A DNA stretch of 64,000 bases from Candidatus Abyssobacteria bacterium SURF_17 (GTDB taxonomy: Bacteria; Abyssobacteria; SURF-5). Below the pieces are notes generated by a model. It saw nothing but the letters and a program-made list of their open reading frames with translations, searched no databases and was not told the DNA's origin. The DNA is taken from NCBI GenBank assembly GCA_003598055.1, contig QZKI01000065.1, positions 1-64,000 on the forward strand, read 5' to 3'. Position 1 is the first letter of the stretch. The number at the start of each line of letters is the position of its first letter. Below, piece after piece: positions 33,601-43,851 of the stretch. Made by a program: the position numbers and the translations under genes.

Positions 33601-35241
33601 ATGTTGAGGAATCTGACGTGCGATTCTCGCCAATTCCCGCGGCCTTCTGTCTTCGAATGGTTCTGCCTGCCATTGGGCCTGTTCCTGATCTTTTATTATG
33701 CATGGATTATGGACGACGCATATGTCTACTTCCGGTACATTGACAATATGGAATTGCTTGGAATCGGTCTTGTCTATAATAGGGGAGAATACGTTGAGGG
33801 ATTTAGCAGTCCCGCTTGGGCGTTCATTCTTGCGGTCTTACGGTCTGTTGGTTTGGGATACTGGGTCATCATTCGCGGCGTCGCTGTAGCGGCTTTTGTG
33901 ACATTCTGGGCGGCGCTGGTCATCATAAACAGAAAGTTGTCGGGGACCGAGGCAGGCACATATATTGTCAATTTCCCCTTGATCAATCTGTCGCTGACAT
34001 ACGGCGTGCTCTGCTACTTCACCTCCGGACTCGAAACTCCGCTCGTGCAGGTGTGCGGGGTCCTCTACGCATGCTTCTTGCTTTTTCCGGGTGTACGGCT
34101 TCTGCAATTCGTTGTAGGAATCTCGCCCTTTATCCGCCATGAACTGGCGATTCCTTGCCTCATGGCGCTTGCGTGGTTTGTGGTCAGCCGCCGGAGGATT
34201 CCGTGGACGCTCGTGATTACTGGAATGGTCTTCGGCATTCTCCTCTTCGTCTTCCGTATCTACTACTACGCGGACTTGCTTCCGAATACGTTCTATTTGA
34301 AAAACGAAACCGCAGTTGCCAGAGGACTCCTGTATTTAAAAGACACTGTCTTGCCATATTCTGTGCATTACATTCTACCTTTCTTAGCGCTCTGTCTGGC
34401 CGTGCTCAAAATAACGGGGAGGAGAGAGACGGGCTACCACATGGCAGAGCGCGCTATGATGGTGCTCATTGGCTTAAGCTTCATTGTTTACGTTGTCAAG
34501 ATTGGAGGAGATCCGCGGCATTACCGCTTTCTCGCATTCCCGTATTGTATTATCATGGCTTCGACGGGCGGAATCGTGGAAGCGCTCATGTTACGCTTGG
34601 GCTTACGGTCGTCGAGGATGGCCGTTCTCGCCCTGAGCCTCATACTCGCTCTGTTCACCGTGACTCGTTATCCACGGCAACTCGACAAGCATCCATTGCT
34701 TCCAGACGTTCACCACCGACCGGTCGACGAGATAAATGATGCGGCGCTTCATCGCAGCTTCAGAGCGTTTTCGCCAAGTCCGTGGACGTTGGGGTCTGAG
34801 ATAGAATTGGGCGGAGCGGTCGAGGAGTTTCTGGAGCGTCATCCACCAAATCAGTATGTCGATGTCATTTGGTGTCCGAACTGCTACTTCGCATACACTG
34901 CGTTTCCGTGTCAGGTTATCAACGGCCTTGGGCTGACTGACCCATTCCTTGCAAGGACAGAGATGAGATCTGAACGTGCAGCGCACAAGTTTGGGCTGAT
35001 GCCGCTCGCCGAGGACATGGTCAGAATCCGCAAGAAATACGGATTTAGGAAGGGAGCTTTTCGAACGGCAACAGAAAACGGGGATGCCCCGGCATGGGTG
35101 GAAGAAAACCTGACTACCATAGAGAGAATCGAACAGAAAGTGTATAATGAACATGCGTTCTTTGAGAACTTACGGATTGCATTTATGAGAACAGGAAGGA
35201 TCAGGCTCGCGTATACCTCACTGGATGAACGTGAGAAATGA
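33601..35241 (+). CDS. GT-C fold membrane glycosyltransferase
   Basis: About 546 residues with roughly ten or more membrane spans and a C-terminal soluble part. The N-terminal loop WIMDDAYVYFRYIDN ... YVEGFSSPAWAF is the acidic DD-containing motif shared with AftB-like and related lipid-linked sugar transferases. It would move a sugar from a polyprenyl carrier outside the membrane. I chose the ATG with AAGGTG six bases upstream. A hairpin (ATGAGCC/GGCTCAT) overlaps its stop. Confidence 0.78.
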   Translation: MLRNLTCDSRQFPRPSVFEWFCLPLGLFLIFYYAWIMDDAYVYFRYIDNMELLGIGLVYNRGEYVEGFSSPAWAFILAVLRSVGLGYWVIIRGVAVAAFVTFWAALVIINRKLSGTEAGTYIVNFPLINLSLTYGVLCYFTSGLETPLVQVCGVLYACFLLFPGVRLLQFVVGISPFIRHELAIPCLMALAWFVVSRRRIPWTLVITGMVFGILLFVFRIYYYADLLPNTFYLKNETAVARGLLYLKDTVLPYSVHYILPFLALCLAVLKITGRRETGYHMAERAMMVLIGLSFIVYVVKIGGDPRHYRFLAFPYCIIMASTGGIVEALMLRLGLRSSRMAVLALSLILALFTVTRYPRQLDKHPLLPDVHHRPVDEINDAALHRSFRAFSPSPWTLGSEIELGGAVEEFLERHPPNQYVDVIWCPNCYFAYTAFPCQVINGLGLTDPFLARTEMRSERAAHKFGLMPLAEDMVRIRKKYGFRKGAFRTATENGDAPAWVEENLTTIERIEQKVYNEHAFFENLRIAFMRTGRIRLAYTSLDEREK

Positions 35242-35314
35242 GCCTCACGGCTCATACTAGACCTCTGTGGATGCTGCGTAAGCAAGAGGATTTGTCGGGA
35301 AGGAGTGATCATGG

Positions 35315-35581
35315 ATGATTATTCTCAGAATCCTGCTCTCATTGCTTCTCTTGGGCTTGAGCGCGTGTGCTGTGCTCGACGACGGCTATTCAACACACTA
35401 CGGACTGACTAATCCCGAGAATCCTCCCGTTCATCCGAATCTCACGGATGAGACTTATATGGGCGGGACAGTGAGTCAGCGCGAAGCCGAAGAATATGAA
35501 CGGAAATATCACGAACACGACATATTCAAGCCCACCGAGCCAGAGGCAACAGGAGTGCAAGAGTCCGAGGCTGGAGAGTAG
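35315..35581 (+). CDS. small predicted lipoprotein
   Basis: An 88-residue protein with a lipoprotein signal (LLSLLLLGLSAC, Cys at about residue 18). The mature part is hydrophilic and rich in Glu, Pro and His. ATG start behind AAGGAG. No family recognised; it probably sits on the inner or outer membrane. Confidence 0.65.
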   Translation: MIILRILLSLLLLGLSACAVLDDGYSTHYGLTNPENPPVHPNLTDETYMGGTVSQREAEEYERKYHEHDIFKPTEPEATGVQESEAGE

Positions 35582-35775
35582 ACTCGAGCCGCAGATGCCA
35601 ATGGTTCCCTCGCTCAATATCTTCCTTGCCCGAGAACGTGATTGTATGCAAGTTCCGAAATACGATGCCTACTTCTTCATGCTGTGTCGCCACGAAGAAA
35701 GGGGGAGCGCTTACCCCACAGCAATGAGCATTATGTCCCAGGAATCAGCGCAACGCAGCGGAGAAACTTGAACAC

Positions 35776-36357
35776 ATGGAAATAGAAGCCAAAGTCAGGC
35801 CAAAGAATCTTTCTAAGCTGCGGTCTTCCCTGAAATCGGCGGGTGCGGTCTTCAAGGGAAGGGGGTTGGAGAAAAATTGGCTGTTTGACCATCCGGAGCA
35901 GGCGCTTGCCGCAACCGACAAGTTGCTGAGGCTGCGGGAGGATATACGCGTTTCCTTGACATTCAAAGGGCCGCGGCAAAATTCGCAATTCAAGAAGAGA
36001 GAGGAAATCGAAATCGAATTCCCCGACACCTCATCTGCGCGTTCCCTTTTGGAGGCGGTAGGATTCATCCATTGGTTCTACTATGAAAAATTCCGAGAAA
36101 CATGGAAGCTGGGTTCGGCAACAATTGTGGTAGACGAGTTGCCTCAGTTGGGTGTCTTTGTCGAAGTCGAAGCGGAAACGGACGCGGAGGTCGAAGCCGT
36201 TGTCAGAAAATTGAAGCTTCCGCGCAAGTACATCTCTTCCACATATGTGGAGTTGTTGGTTGAATCGGCCAAACAAACGCAGAAATACACGGGCGCGTTT
36301 AGGTTTCCGCCAGAGTATGAGTCCGTCCTGGGATTCACTGATGCGGATTCCAAATAA
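35776..36357 (+). CDS. CYTH domain protein (class IV adenylate cyclase-like)
   Basis: A 193-residue CYTH protein. MEIEAKV supplies the ExExK motif at the very start; LLRLRED, LTFKGP and EIEIEF and the late VEVEAET carry the acidic/basic residues that line the triphosphate tunnel. Members are adenylate cyclases, thiamine triphosphatases or polyphosphatases; sequence alone does not decide. No ribosome site is strong. Confidence 0.87.
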   Translation: MEIEAKVRPKNLSKLRSSLKSAGAVFKGRGLEKNWLFDHPEQALAATDKLLRLREDIRVSLTFKGPRQNSQFKKREEIEIEFPDTSSARSLLEAVGFIHWFYYEKFRETWKLGSATIVVDELPQLGVFVEVEAETDAEVEAVVRKLKLPRKYISSTYVELLVESAKQTQKYTGAFRFPPEYESVLGFTDADSK

Positions 36358-36431
36358 GTGAACTTTTCGCGACCGAGGATTATGCATTGAGAGCCGGAAC
36401 GGTCGCACGCAGGCTTCAGCGGAGGCGCGAG

Positions 36432-37391
36432 ATGTCAACGATTCAACAGCAGCCGGGTTCGGGATATGAGGGAATAGCGAGTTTCTGCCGAATGCCCATG
36501 TGCTTTGACATAAGCGAGCTTGAAGCGGATGTCGCGATTGTCGGCATTTGCATGGACTGCGGTACGACGTACCGGTCGGGTGCTCGATTTGGTCCCAAGG
36601 CGATTCGCGAGGGGTCGATGCCATATGCGATGGGTTACTCTCCACATCATGGCTTCTACGACATTGAACGAAACCAGCATCTCCTCGCGGGCAAGAAAAT
36701 CGTAGATTGTGGGGACATACCGACGATACCGACGCTTTTTATTGAAACGCTTGATGTCATCACCCAATTCATACAAGAAATCAGGCAGCGTGGCGCGGTC
36801 CCGGTCGTCCTCGGCGGGGATCATTCAATCAGTTTCCCGGTAGTCCGCGCTTTCAGCGATACGCGTCTTCATGTTATTCAGTTCGATACGCACCTTGACC
36901 TCATGGATGAGGTTATGGGAATTAGATTCAGCCATGCAAACCCCATGAGGCGCATCTCCGAGCTAAAGCACGTTACGGGAATCACGCAAATAGGCATCCG
37001 AGGGTTGCTCAACCAGCCGGAGTGGGTCGAGACGGCAAGCGAGGTATCGAGATTCTTTACTGCGGAACAGGTTCGACATAGCGGAGAGGAATTCGTGACC
37101 TCACACATTCCACCACAGGAAAACGTCTACATAAGCCTTGACATTGACGTGCTCGATCCCTCGGTCGCGCCCGGTACGGGCACCCCGGAACCTGGCGGGC
37201 TATCCTATGTTGAGCTTCGGGAGTTACTCCGTGGATGTGTTATGGGGAGAAACTTGGTGGGAGCGGACATCGTTGAGGTAAACCCCTTGTTCGACTCGTC
37301 GGGAAGAACAGGGCAAGTAGCCGCGCGACTCCTTATCGACCTCCTCGGTTCGGCCACGTTCGGGTCGGGCTCCGTGCCCGAGTGCGGTTAG
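36432..37391 (+). CDS. agmatinase/ureohydrolase family enzyme
   Basis: A 319-residue binuclear manganese hydrolase of the arginase/agmatinase family. The metal motifs are GGDHSI, FDTHLDLMD (DxHxDxxD) and SLDIDVLDPSVAPGTGTPEPGG. Agmatine to putrescine plus urea is the common reaction, but guanidinobutyrase or other guanidino substrates are possible. I chose the ATG after GGAGG. Confidence 0.85.
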   Translation: MSTIQQQPGSGYEGIASFCRMPMCFDISELEADVAIVGICMDCGTTYRSGARFGPKAIREGSMPYAMGYSPHHGFYDIERNQHLLAGKKIVDCGDIPTIPTLFIETLDVITQFIQEIRQRGAVPVVLGGDHSISFPVVRAFSDTRLHVIQFDTHLDLMDEVMGIRFSHANPMRRISELKHVTGITQIGIRGLLNQPEWVETASEVSRFFTAEQVRHSGEEFVTSHIPPQENVYISLDIDVLDPSVAPGTGTPEPGGLSYVELRELLRGCVMGRNLVGADIVEVNPLFDSSGRTGQVAARLLIDLLGSATFGSGSVPECG

Positions 37392-37494
37392 TGGGTCGTA
37401 GCCAACGCGCCCTATTGACAGACTCACCAGTAATGTGTGCGCAGAGTGGAACCGCAGCACACGCTGCAACGAATGAGTCGTTTGAGGAGAAGAA

Positions 37495-38394
37495 ATGCTG
37501 AATAAAGCAACCAAACAACGCACATCAAAGACCGCGAAAGCGGGCCGCAAAAAAGAAAAGACCGTCCTCATCCTGCAAGGAGGAGCATCGCGGGGTGCGC
37601 ACCAGGTTGGCGCCATGAAGTACCTGGAAGAGCAGGGTATCAAGCCTGATGCGATAATCGGCAGCTCGATAGGCGTTATCAACGCATGTCTCTACGCTAC
37701 GGGTGGTATCGACCAGATGGTCGATTTCTGGACCTCATTTCGCGCCCATCCTCTGCTTCCCGGCATCAGCGCGCGCGAAAACATCTTTCTGGGTAATTCT
37801 CTCCTTTCGATGGGGAAGAGCTTCGAGAAAATCGAGGGATATCTCGATTTTCCGAAGATACATCGCAGCCGGGTGGAAGTCTCCTTCATCTTGACCAATT
37901 TGTCGCAGGGCACAGGGGAATTGAGGTCAAACAAAACCGAAAGGTCATGGGAAGACTTTCGAACGATCGCGCGCATCGGGTACACCATTCCGGGGCTTTT
38001 TCCCCTCATAGAGTTTCAGGGCGACTACTGGTGTGATGGCGGATTCGTATGGAACGTGCCGCTCGAGTATGCTCTGCAGAAGGGCGCCACACGCATCTTT
38101 ATGCTTCTTTGCATCGGCCGCACGCTGCCAAGACAAGAGAGTTTCAGCAATATCTATCAGGTGCTTTCGCGGTTCTACGACGTCATGTGGGTTCACGTGG
38201 GCAGTGGAGGCGTTATCCAGCGCGACTTCACCCATGCAATGTATCGGGGAGCCGAGATACACATCGTTGAGCCAGGCACCTATCTTGAAGGATTCAGTAT
38301 GCTGAGTCTGCTCCGTTTCCATCCGTCGAAAGCCAAGAGGTATATCGAACAGGGCTATGCCGATGCTCGTGAGCAGCTTGGCCGGATCAAGTGA
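37495..38394 (+). CDS. patatin-like phospholipase
   Basis: A 299-residue patatin-family lipid acyl hydrolase. The oxyanion stretch LQGGASRGAHQVGA, the nucleophile GSSIG (GxSxG) and the Asp of CDGGF complete a Ser-Asp dyad. A basic N-terminal tail precedes the domain. Acts on phospholipid or neutral lipid; cytoplasmic or membrane-associated. Confidence 0.88.
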   Translation: MLNKATKQRTSKTAKAGRKKEKTVLILQGGASRGAHQVGAMKYLEEQGIKPDAIIGSSIGVINACLYATGGIDQMVDFWTSFRAHPLLPGISARENIFLGNSLLSMGKSFEKIEGYLDFPKIHRSRVEVSFILTNLSQGTGELRSNKTERSWEDFRTIARIGYTIPGLFPLIEFQGDYWCDGGFVWNVPLEYALQKGATRIFMLLCIGRTLPRQESFSNIYQVLSRFYDVMWVHVGSGGVIQRDFTHAMYRGAEIHIVEPGTYLEGFSMLSLLRFHPSKAKRYIEQGYADAREQLGRIK

Positions 38395-38400
38395 GGAATG

Positions 38401-38429
38401 AAAAAGGCCTGCCCCAAAGGGCAGGCCTT
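38401..38429 (-). terminator. terminator of the ferredoxin gene
   Basis: Read leftward, an 11-bp perfect stem (AAGGCCTGCCC and complement, four-base loop) ends in TTTTT. Confidence 0.8.
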
Positions 38430-38450
38430 GGCAGGGTTCCGTTCTCAGTC

Positions 38451-38645
38451 TTATCCTTCTTCCACCTGGATCGCCTCAACCGGGCATTCATCGGCGGCTT
38501 GTCTAACCAACTCTTCGTTCGCCGCGAGGTCCGCATCTTCCTTCACGCTCGCCTGGTCGTTCAACTGGAAGACATCGGGACAGGTGGTTTCGCACAAGCC
38601 ACAGCCCGTGCACTCTTCGGTAACCCAGACTCTCACAATCGCCAT
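38451..38645 (-). CDS. ferredoxin, single [4Fe-4S]
   Basis: A 64-residue ferredoxin. Cluster ligands are ECTGCGLCETTCP and the later DECPVEAI; the second half has lost its own CxxCxxC set, so one cluster is expected. A small soluble electron carrier, here monocistronic with its own terminator. Confidence 0.92.
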   Translation of the reverse strand: MAIVRVWVTEECTGCGLCETTCPDVFQLNDQASVKEDADLAANEELVRQAADECPVEAIQVEEG

Positions 38646-38849
38646 CTCTGAACCTCCTTCTATTTGGTTTTGGTGATTGGCGTCAAATCTACAACGAGTC
38701 GCGACGGCGTATTATACAAGTTTTCTCTCCAAACGGCAAGATTTTTTTGTCGCTTCTGTTCCCCCTGCCTTCAAGGTCGCCGATGCCTGCATTCTTCTTC
38801 ATCTCTCGTCCGCGACAAGGGCGATATCCGGTTCAGTCACCGATGCGAA

Positions 38850-39485
38850 TTAATGGATTAGATGCAAAATAAACTCCTCTAAAGCGAAGACTGCGATGCC
38901 TGCCACTAGGCCATAGAGCGTGGACCGTTCGCGTCGAAAGGCCTCAAGCCATGGTGAATCAGGCGTGAGAGCAGAAAAGGGAAGGGGTATCCAACGGGCC
39001 GTCTGACGCATATAGCTGAGATACTCTTCCCCGAAACGCTGCCTAAGCAGTTCTTCCTCATACAGAACGATGCAGTTATAGAACACGAAACACAGGCCAA
39101 GCGCAGCCGGAATAAACCACAGGAGCTCCGAAAGCACACAAAATCCGGTAAGAATCAGATGGTTGCCAATGTAAAGGGGGTTCCTCGTGTATGCATATGG
39201 GCCCGTGTTGACAAGTCTGCGCGCCTTGTCCCTCCTTGTCCGGGCGCTCCGGCCGATGTGACGCATCGCCCACAGCCTCAGCGTCTCGCCCAAACAGACA
39301 AGCGCAATCCCGGTCGGCCAGAGAACAGCGTCATTCTCATACTCCCACCGAAAGAAAAAGAGCATGAACACAAAGAGCGGAGCTGAGATAAAATTGCGGG
39401 ACTGAAAAAACAGACGGCCCAACCGGACTGCAAGACCTTTGTTTGAAAAATCCAATGGCGGCTTCGCGTTTGTTTCAGAAACCAT
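38850..39485 (-). CDS. isoprenylcysteine carboxyl methyltransferase-like membrane protein
   Basis: A 211-residue multi-span protein of the ICMT/PEMT family. The signature TGPYAYTRNPLYIGNHLI and the later EEELLRQRFGEEYLSYMRQ match. Bacterial members methylate lipids or small molecules rather than prenylated proteins in most known cases; substrate unknown. Confidence 0.85.
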   Translation of the reverse strand: MVSETNAKPPLDFSNKGLAVRLGRLFFQSRNFISAPLFVFMLFFFRWEYENDAVLWPTGIALVCLGETLRLWAMRHIGRSARTRRDKARRLVNTGPYAYTRNPLYIGNHLILTGFCVLSELLWFIPAALGLCFVFYNCIVLYEEELLRQRFGEEYLSYMRQTARWIPLPFSALTPDSPWLEAFRRERSTLYGLVAGIAVFALEEFILHLIH

Positions 39486-39529
39486 GTGTTTCCCATCCCT
39501 CCAATCAACCTGGGGACTGCTACAGCGGT

Positions 39530-39760
39530 TTATATCTCTCCGGCCACAAGCGTTTCCGTTGCTTGCACGCCCTGTATTCCACGTATCTGGCGCACTACGA
39601 GCCGTGACAGCGCATCGAGACTGTCAGCCTCGATGATGAGAACGGTATCCCAGTGCCCAAAAACGGGGTTCACTTCGAGGACGCCCGGAGTTGCCCTGAC
39701 TTGCGAAAGCGCTTTCTCCTCCAATCCGGGCACCAGACTCAGCAGCACATAGGCCTTCAT
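39530..39760 (-). CDS. Lrp/AsnC ligand-binding domain protein
   Basis: A 76-residue standalone RAM/AsnC-type domain (AYVLLSLVPGLEEKAL ... VFGHWDTVLIIEADS). It lacks a DNA-binding part. Its ATG overlaps the mutS stop by four bases, so it is translated with mutS. May be an amino-acid-sensing adaptor; role unknown. Confidence 0.82.
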   Translation of the reverse strand: MKAYVLLSLVPGLEEKALSQVRATPGVLEVNPVFGHWDTVLIIEADSLDALSRLVVRQIRGIQGVQATETLVAGEI

Positions 39761-42369
39761 CTATCACCTTCCTTGTTCAGCTTTCTCTTGAGTTCAGCAA
39801 GTTTGGCGAGTGCTTCGAGCGGAGTGAGTCGGTCAATGTCCAGGCTCTTCAACTCATCCTCGAGCGGCGAGGCAGCGGCAACCGGTGCGAACAACTGCAG
39901 TTGGTTGGATTCGCTCGTGGGTTTCAGCCTTCGTGCCGGGTTGACCCCCTCAAGCTCGGAGAGCACCTCGCGTGCGCGGGCGATGACATTCCCCGGAAGT
40001 CCGGCGAGCTTTGCGACGTGTATTCCATAGCTGTGGTCGGAGCTGCCATCGATCACCTTATAGAGAAACACGACCTGATTGTTCCATTCTCTCACTGCAA
40101 CATTCAAGTTTTTCACTCGTCGCAATTCCTTCGCAAGGTCGGTGAGTTCATGATAGTGGGTCGCAAAGAGCGTCTTCGCCCCGATGTTGTTGTGGATATG
40201 TTCCGCCACGGCCCACGCAATGCTCATTCCGTCGTACGTGCTTGTACCGCGCCCTATCTCGTCAAGCACGATCAGGCTTTGGCGGGTTGCATTGTTCAGG
40301 ATGTTCGCGGTCTCGCTCATCTCAACCATGAACGTGCTCTCTCCACCCACAAGATTGTCCGATGCTCCAACCCGCGTGAAGATTCTGTCCACCAGTCCGA
40401 TTGCGGCCTGCCTTGCAGGAACGAATCCTCCCATCTGCGCCATCAACACAATGAGCGCAACCTGGCGCAGATATGTCGATTTGCCCGCCATATTCGGACC
40501 AGTAATGACAAGCAGTGCACCTCGTTCGTCTATGTCGGTGTCGTTGGGAACGAACGGTTGTCCGAGATTCAACTGCTCGAGCACGGGATGTCTTCCTTCT
40601 TCCAGCTTAAGCTCGAACGATGTTGAGATTTCCGGCCGGCAATAATCGTTCGCGGCGGCCACGTGCGCGAGCGATTGGACCGTATCAACCTCCGCAACCA
40701 GGTCGGCATTGGTCTGGATTCGTTCGGTCTGGCCACACACCTGTTCTCTGAGAGCGCGAAACAGGTCACCCTCCAGAGCGGTCATCTTTTCTTCGGCGCC
40801 CAGAATCGCGGCCTCCCGCTCCTTGAGTTCCGGAGTCACGAAGCGCTCGGCGTTCACGAGCGTCTGTTTGCGGATATAATCCGGGGGCACGAGCGAAAGG
40901 TTAGGCTTTGTTACCTCGATGTAATAGCCGAATACCTTGTTGTAGCTCACCTTCAGCGAACTGATGCCCGTTCGCCGAATTTCCTTCTTCTGCAACTGGG
41001 CAATCCAGTCCTTACCATCCCGCACCAGGGTTCTCAGGGAGTCCAGCTCCGGGCTGTAGCCGTCTCGTATGATGTTGCCTTCGGTTATGGTCACCGGAGG
41101 AGCATCGACGAGCGCTCGTACTATAAGAGACGTTACATCTTCGACGGGGTCGAGCGATTGATATGCTGCTTGCATCAGGCGCGCAGACGTTTCCCGAAGC
41201 GTTTCTTTGAGCACAGGCATTCGGAGAAGCGAGTCCTTGAGCATCACCATATCCCGAGCGTTTGCGCCCGGCCCGCATATTCTTCCCACCAGGCGCTCGA
41301 CGTCGTGAATTTCCTTGAGAACGTTCCGGATCCTTATTCGTAAGGCATTGGATTGTACCAACTCCGCAATAGCTTCCTGCCTCGCGAGTATGCGTTCCCT
41401 GTCCATAAGGGGATGTGTAATCCAGTTTCGAAGCCTCCGGGTGCCCATCGAAGTGATGGTCGCGTCCAGTATGCCCAGCAGCGAGCCTCTCTTGCTCTTG
41501 TCACGGAGCGTTCCCTGCAGCTCAAGGTTTCGTTGAGTATTGACGTCGAGTATCATATATTCGGAGCGGATGAAGGGCGCGGGTCTCTTGAGATGATGGA
41601 GCGAGGCCCGGCAGGTTTCCTTAAGGTAGTGGAGAACTGCTCCCGCCGCCGATGTCGCCAGGGGCATGTGGTCGAGACCAAGCCCGCTCAAGGAATGGAG
41701 ACCGTAATGAGACGTTAGGAGCGTAGTGGCTTGGGAAAGCGAGAATATCCAGTCGTCCAATGGACGCAGCGGAATATTTGCGCAATTCCTGTTCAAAGAC
41801 GCTTTGAGAGCAGAGTCCATCGCTGATGAGGAAAAAAGGAACTCCGACGGCCCGACTCTGAGCAGTTCCTCGACGAGCAGCTCATGCACATTGGAACCTT
41901 CCCGCTCCGTGGCCTGGAACTCGCCGGTCGAGATGTCCGCGAATGCGACCCCGATGCCTCGGTCAGATATGTGGGCAGCGGCCAGAAAATTACTCGCATT
42001 CTCGTCGAGCAGCTCTGGCTCGAGAATAGTGCCGGGCGTAATGACTCTGACCACCTCCCGCCTCACGATTCCCTTAGCAAGCTTTGGGTCTTCCACTTGC
42101 TCGCAAATCGCGACTGTCTTACCCGCGCGCAGCAGTTTTGCGATATATCCCTTTGCCGCATGATAGGGGACGCCGCACATGGGCACTCGATCTTCTTTCC
42201 GGGTGGAATCCCGCGAGGTGAGGGCAATCTCGAGGATTGCCGACGCCACTTTTGCATCCTCGAAGAACATCTCGTAGAAATCGCCCATGCGGAAGAAGAG
42301 GATCGAATTTCGATGCCTGTCCTTTATCCGGTTGTATTGCCGCAGCATCGGAGTCAGTTCATCCATCAC
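39757..42369 (-). CDS. mutS: DNA mismatch repair protein MutS
   Basis: An 870-residue MutS. The mismatch-reading FFRMGDFYEMF is at the N-terminus (about residues 24-34), Walker A GPNMAGKSTYLRQ and Walker B LIVLDEIGRGTS at the C-terminal ATPase, with STFMVEM and a final helical segment. It recognises mispairs and recruits MutL, which is not in this window. miaB lies just upstream on the same strand, 81 bases away. Confidence 0.97.
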   Translation of the reverse strand: MMDELTPMLRQYNRIKDRHRNSILFFRMGDFYEMFFEDAKVASAILEIALTSRDSTRKEDRVPMCGVPYHAAKGYIAKLLRAGKTVAICEQVEDPKLAKGIVRREVVRVITPGTILEPELLDENASNFLAAAHISDRGIGVAFADISTGEFQATEREGSNVHELLVEELLRVGPSEFLFSSSAMDSALKASLNRNCANIPLRPLDDWIFSLSQATTLLTSHYGLHSLSGLGLDHMPLATSAAGAVLHYLKETCRASLHHLKRPAPFIRSEYMILDVNTQRNLELQGTLRDKSKRGSLLGILDATITSMGTRRLRNWITHPLMDRERILARQEAIAELVQSNALRIRIRNVLKEIHDVERLVGRICGPGANARDMVMLKDSLLRMPVLKETLRETSARLMQAAYQSLDPVEDVTSLIVRALVDAPPVTITEGNIIRDGYSPELDSLRTLVRDGKDWIAQLQKKEIRRTGISSLKVSYNKVFGYYIEVTKPNLSLVPPDYIRKQTLVNAERFVTPELKEREAAILGAEEKMTALEGDLFRALREQVCGQTERIQTNADLVAEVDTVQSLAHVAAANDYCRPEISTSFELKLEEGRHPVLEQLNLGQPFVPNDTDIDERGALLVITGPNMAGKSTYLRQVALIVLMAQMGGFVPARQAAIGLVDRIFTRVGASDNLVGGESTFMVEMSETANILNNATRQSLIVLDEIGRGTSTYDGMSIAWAVAEHIHNNIGAKTLFATHYHELTDLAKELRRVKNLNVAVREWNNQVVFLYKVIDGSSDHSYGIHVAKLAGLPGNVIARAREVLSELEGVNPARRLKPTSESNQLQLFAPVAAASPLEDELKSLDIDRLTPLEALAKLAELKRKLNKEGDR

Positions 42370-42450
42370 AGGATATTTCCCTCACACATATGATACGCTC
42401 TGAGATGTTCCGAAGTCTGGAAAAAGTAGAAAACCGTTGAAATAACGCTT

Positions 42451-43851
42451 TCACCCTTGGGGCTCTTGTCCGGAAGAGTGTTGCGCCGCCTCGCCAACCA
42501 GCGTCCAGCCATCCAGCCGGCAGACGCGAATTTCAATCTCTCTTCCGATGTCTTCCTGTCCCCCGCAAAAGCGCGCCACCCTATGTCCTCTCGTGCGCCC
42601 AACCAGGAAACCGTGACGCTTCGCATCGTGAGACTCCGCAAGGACAGACTGTGTCGTATTCAGCAAGCTCTTGAGCCGTTCCAAACTGACTTCCTTCTGA
42701 AACTCAAGCAGAGCCCTGTGACGAGCGGCTATCGTGGACTTATCCACGCGATTGTCAAGTGAACCTGCCGCCGTCCCAGATCTGGACGAGTATTTGAATA
42801 TGTACGCTCCGTCAAACCGCACTTTCTCGAGCATGAGACGGGTCTGTTCAAAATCCTCTTCCGTTTCGCCCGGGAAACCTACGATGATGTCCGTCGTCAG
42901 GCTGATGTGAGGTATCAGGTCGCGCAGTCTTTCGACGATGCGGAGATACTCTTCCGAAGAATATCCGCGGTTCATAAGTTCAAGGATGCGTGTGGAACCA
43001 GCCTGGACGGGAAGATGCACATGCTCGCACACTTTGGGCAAGTCCCGAATAGCCCGCATAAGGTCCGTCGAGATATCCTTGGGATGCGAGGTTGTGAAAC
43101 GGATTCGCGTGATTCCCACAACTGCGTCGAGCTGCTCGAGGAGGCGCGCAAAGCTCGCGTCAACGTGAAGGTCTCGCCCATACGAATTTACATTCTGCCC
43201 AAGCAATGTGACTTCTACCACGCCGCCTTCCGCTAACGCACGCACTTCAGCGACCACTTCATCCGGGCGCCTGCTCCGCTGCGGTCCCCGGACATAGGGA
43301 ACGACACAATACGAGCAGTAATTGTCACATCCGCGCATTACGGACACCCACGCACTGATTCGAGCGCGTCCCAGCGTGATGGGTGGTCGATGCTCCGGTG
43401 ACGCACAAACGTCGGGGGTCGATACAACCGGACGCTCGCCGTTCTCGACGCGCCTGAGCAGGTCAGCTATGCCACCGAGCGCGTTGGTGCCGAACACGAG
43501 GTCCACGTGCGAGAACCGTTTTGTAAGCGCGGCCTTCTCCTTCTGTGCAACGCAGCCGCCCACGCCTACAATCAGCTCGGGCTTCTTCGCTTTCAACGCC
43601 TTTAACTGCGAGACCCTACCATACAGCCGCTGTTCGGCGTGCTCGCGGACGCAGCAAGTGTTAAACAGAATCACGTCAGCGGCCTCAAGGTGTTCCGTCA
43701 GTATGTATCCGGCGTCTTCCAAAAGCCCGCCTATCATCTCCGAGTCGTGCTGGTTCATCTGGCATCCGAACGTGATCACGTGAACGGACCTCTGCCTTGA
43801 ACTCTCTTCACATGAGTGAATTGGATGATGGATGCTTGCCTCTGTTTTCAT
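42451..43851 (-). CDS. miaB: tRNA-2-methylthio-N6-dimethylallyladenosine synthase MiaB
   Basis: A 466-residue radical SAM methylthiotransferase. The N-terminal UPF0004 domain (TFGCQMNQHDSEM) carries the auxiliary cluster ligands, the radical SAM motif is CDNYCSYC, and a TRAM domain closes the protein. It modifies A37 of tRNAs that read U-starting codons. The C-terminal TRAM part is near normal length. Confidence 0.93.
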   Translation of the reverse strand: MKTEASIHHPIHSCEESSRQRSVHVITFGCQMNQHDSEMIGGLLEDAGYILTEHLEAADVILFNTCCVREHAEQRLYGRVSQLKALKAKKPELIVGVGGCVAQKEKAALTKRFSHVDLVFGTNALGGIADLLRRVENGERPVVSTPDVCASPEHRPPITLGRARISAWVSVMRGCDNYCSYCVVPYVRGPQRSRRPDEVVAEVRALAEGGVVEVTLLGQNVNSYGRDLHVDASFARLLEQLDAVVGITRIRFTTSHPKDISTDLMRAIRDLPKVCEHVHLPVQAGSTRILELMNRGYSSEEYLRIVERLRDLIPHISLTTDIIVGFPGETEEDFEQTRLMLEKVRFDGAYIFKYSSRSGTAAGSLDNRVDKSTIAARHRALLEFQKEVSLERLKSLLNTTQSVLAESHDAKRHGFLVGRTRGHRVARFCGGQEDIGREIEIRVCRLDGWTLVGEAAQHSSGQEPQG

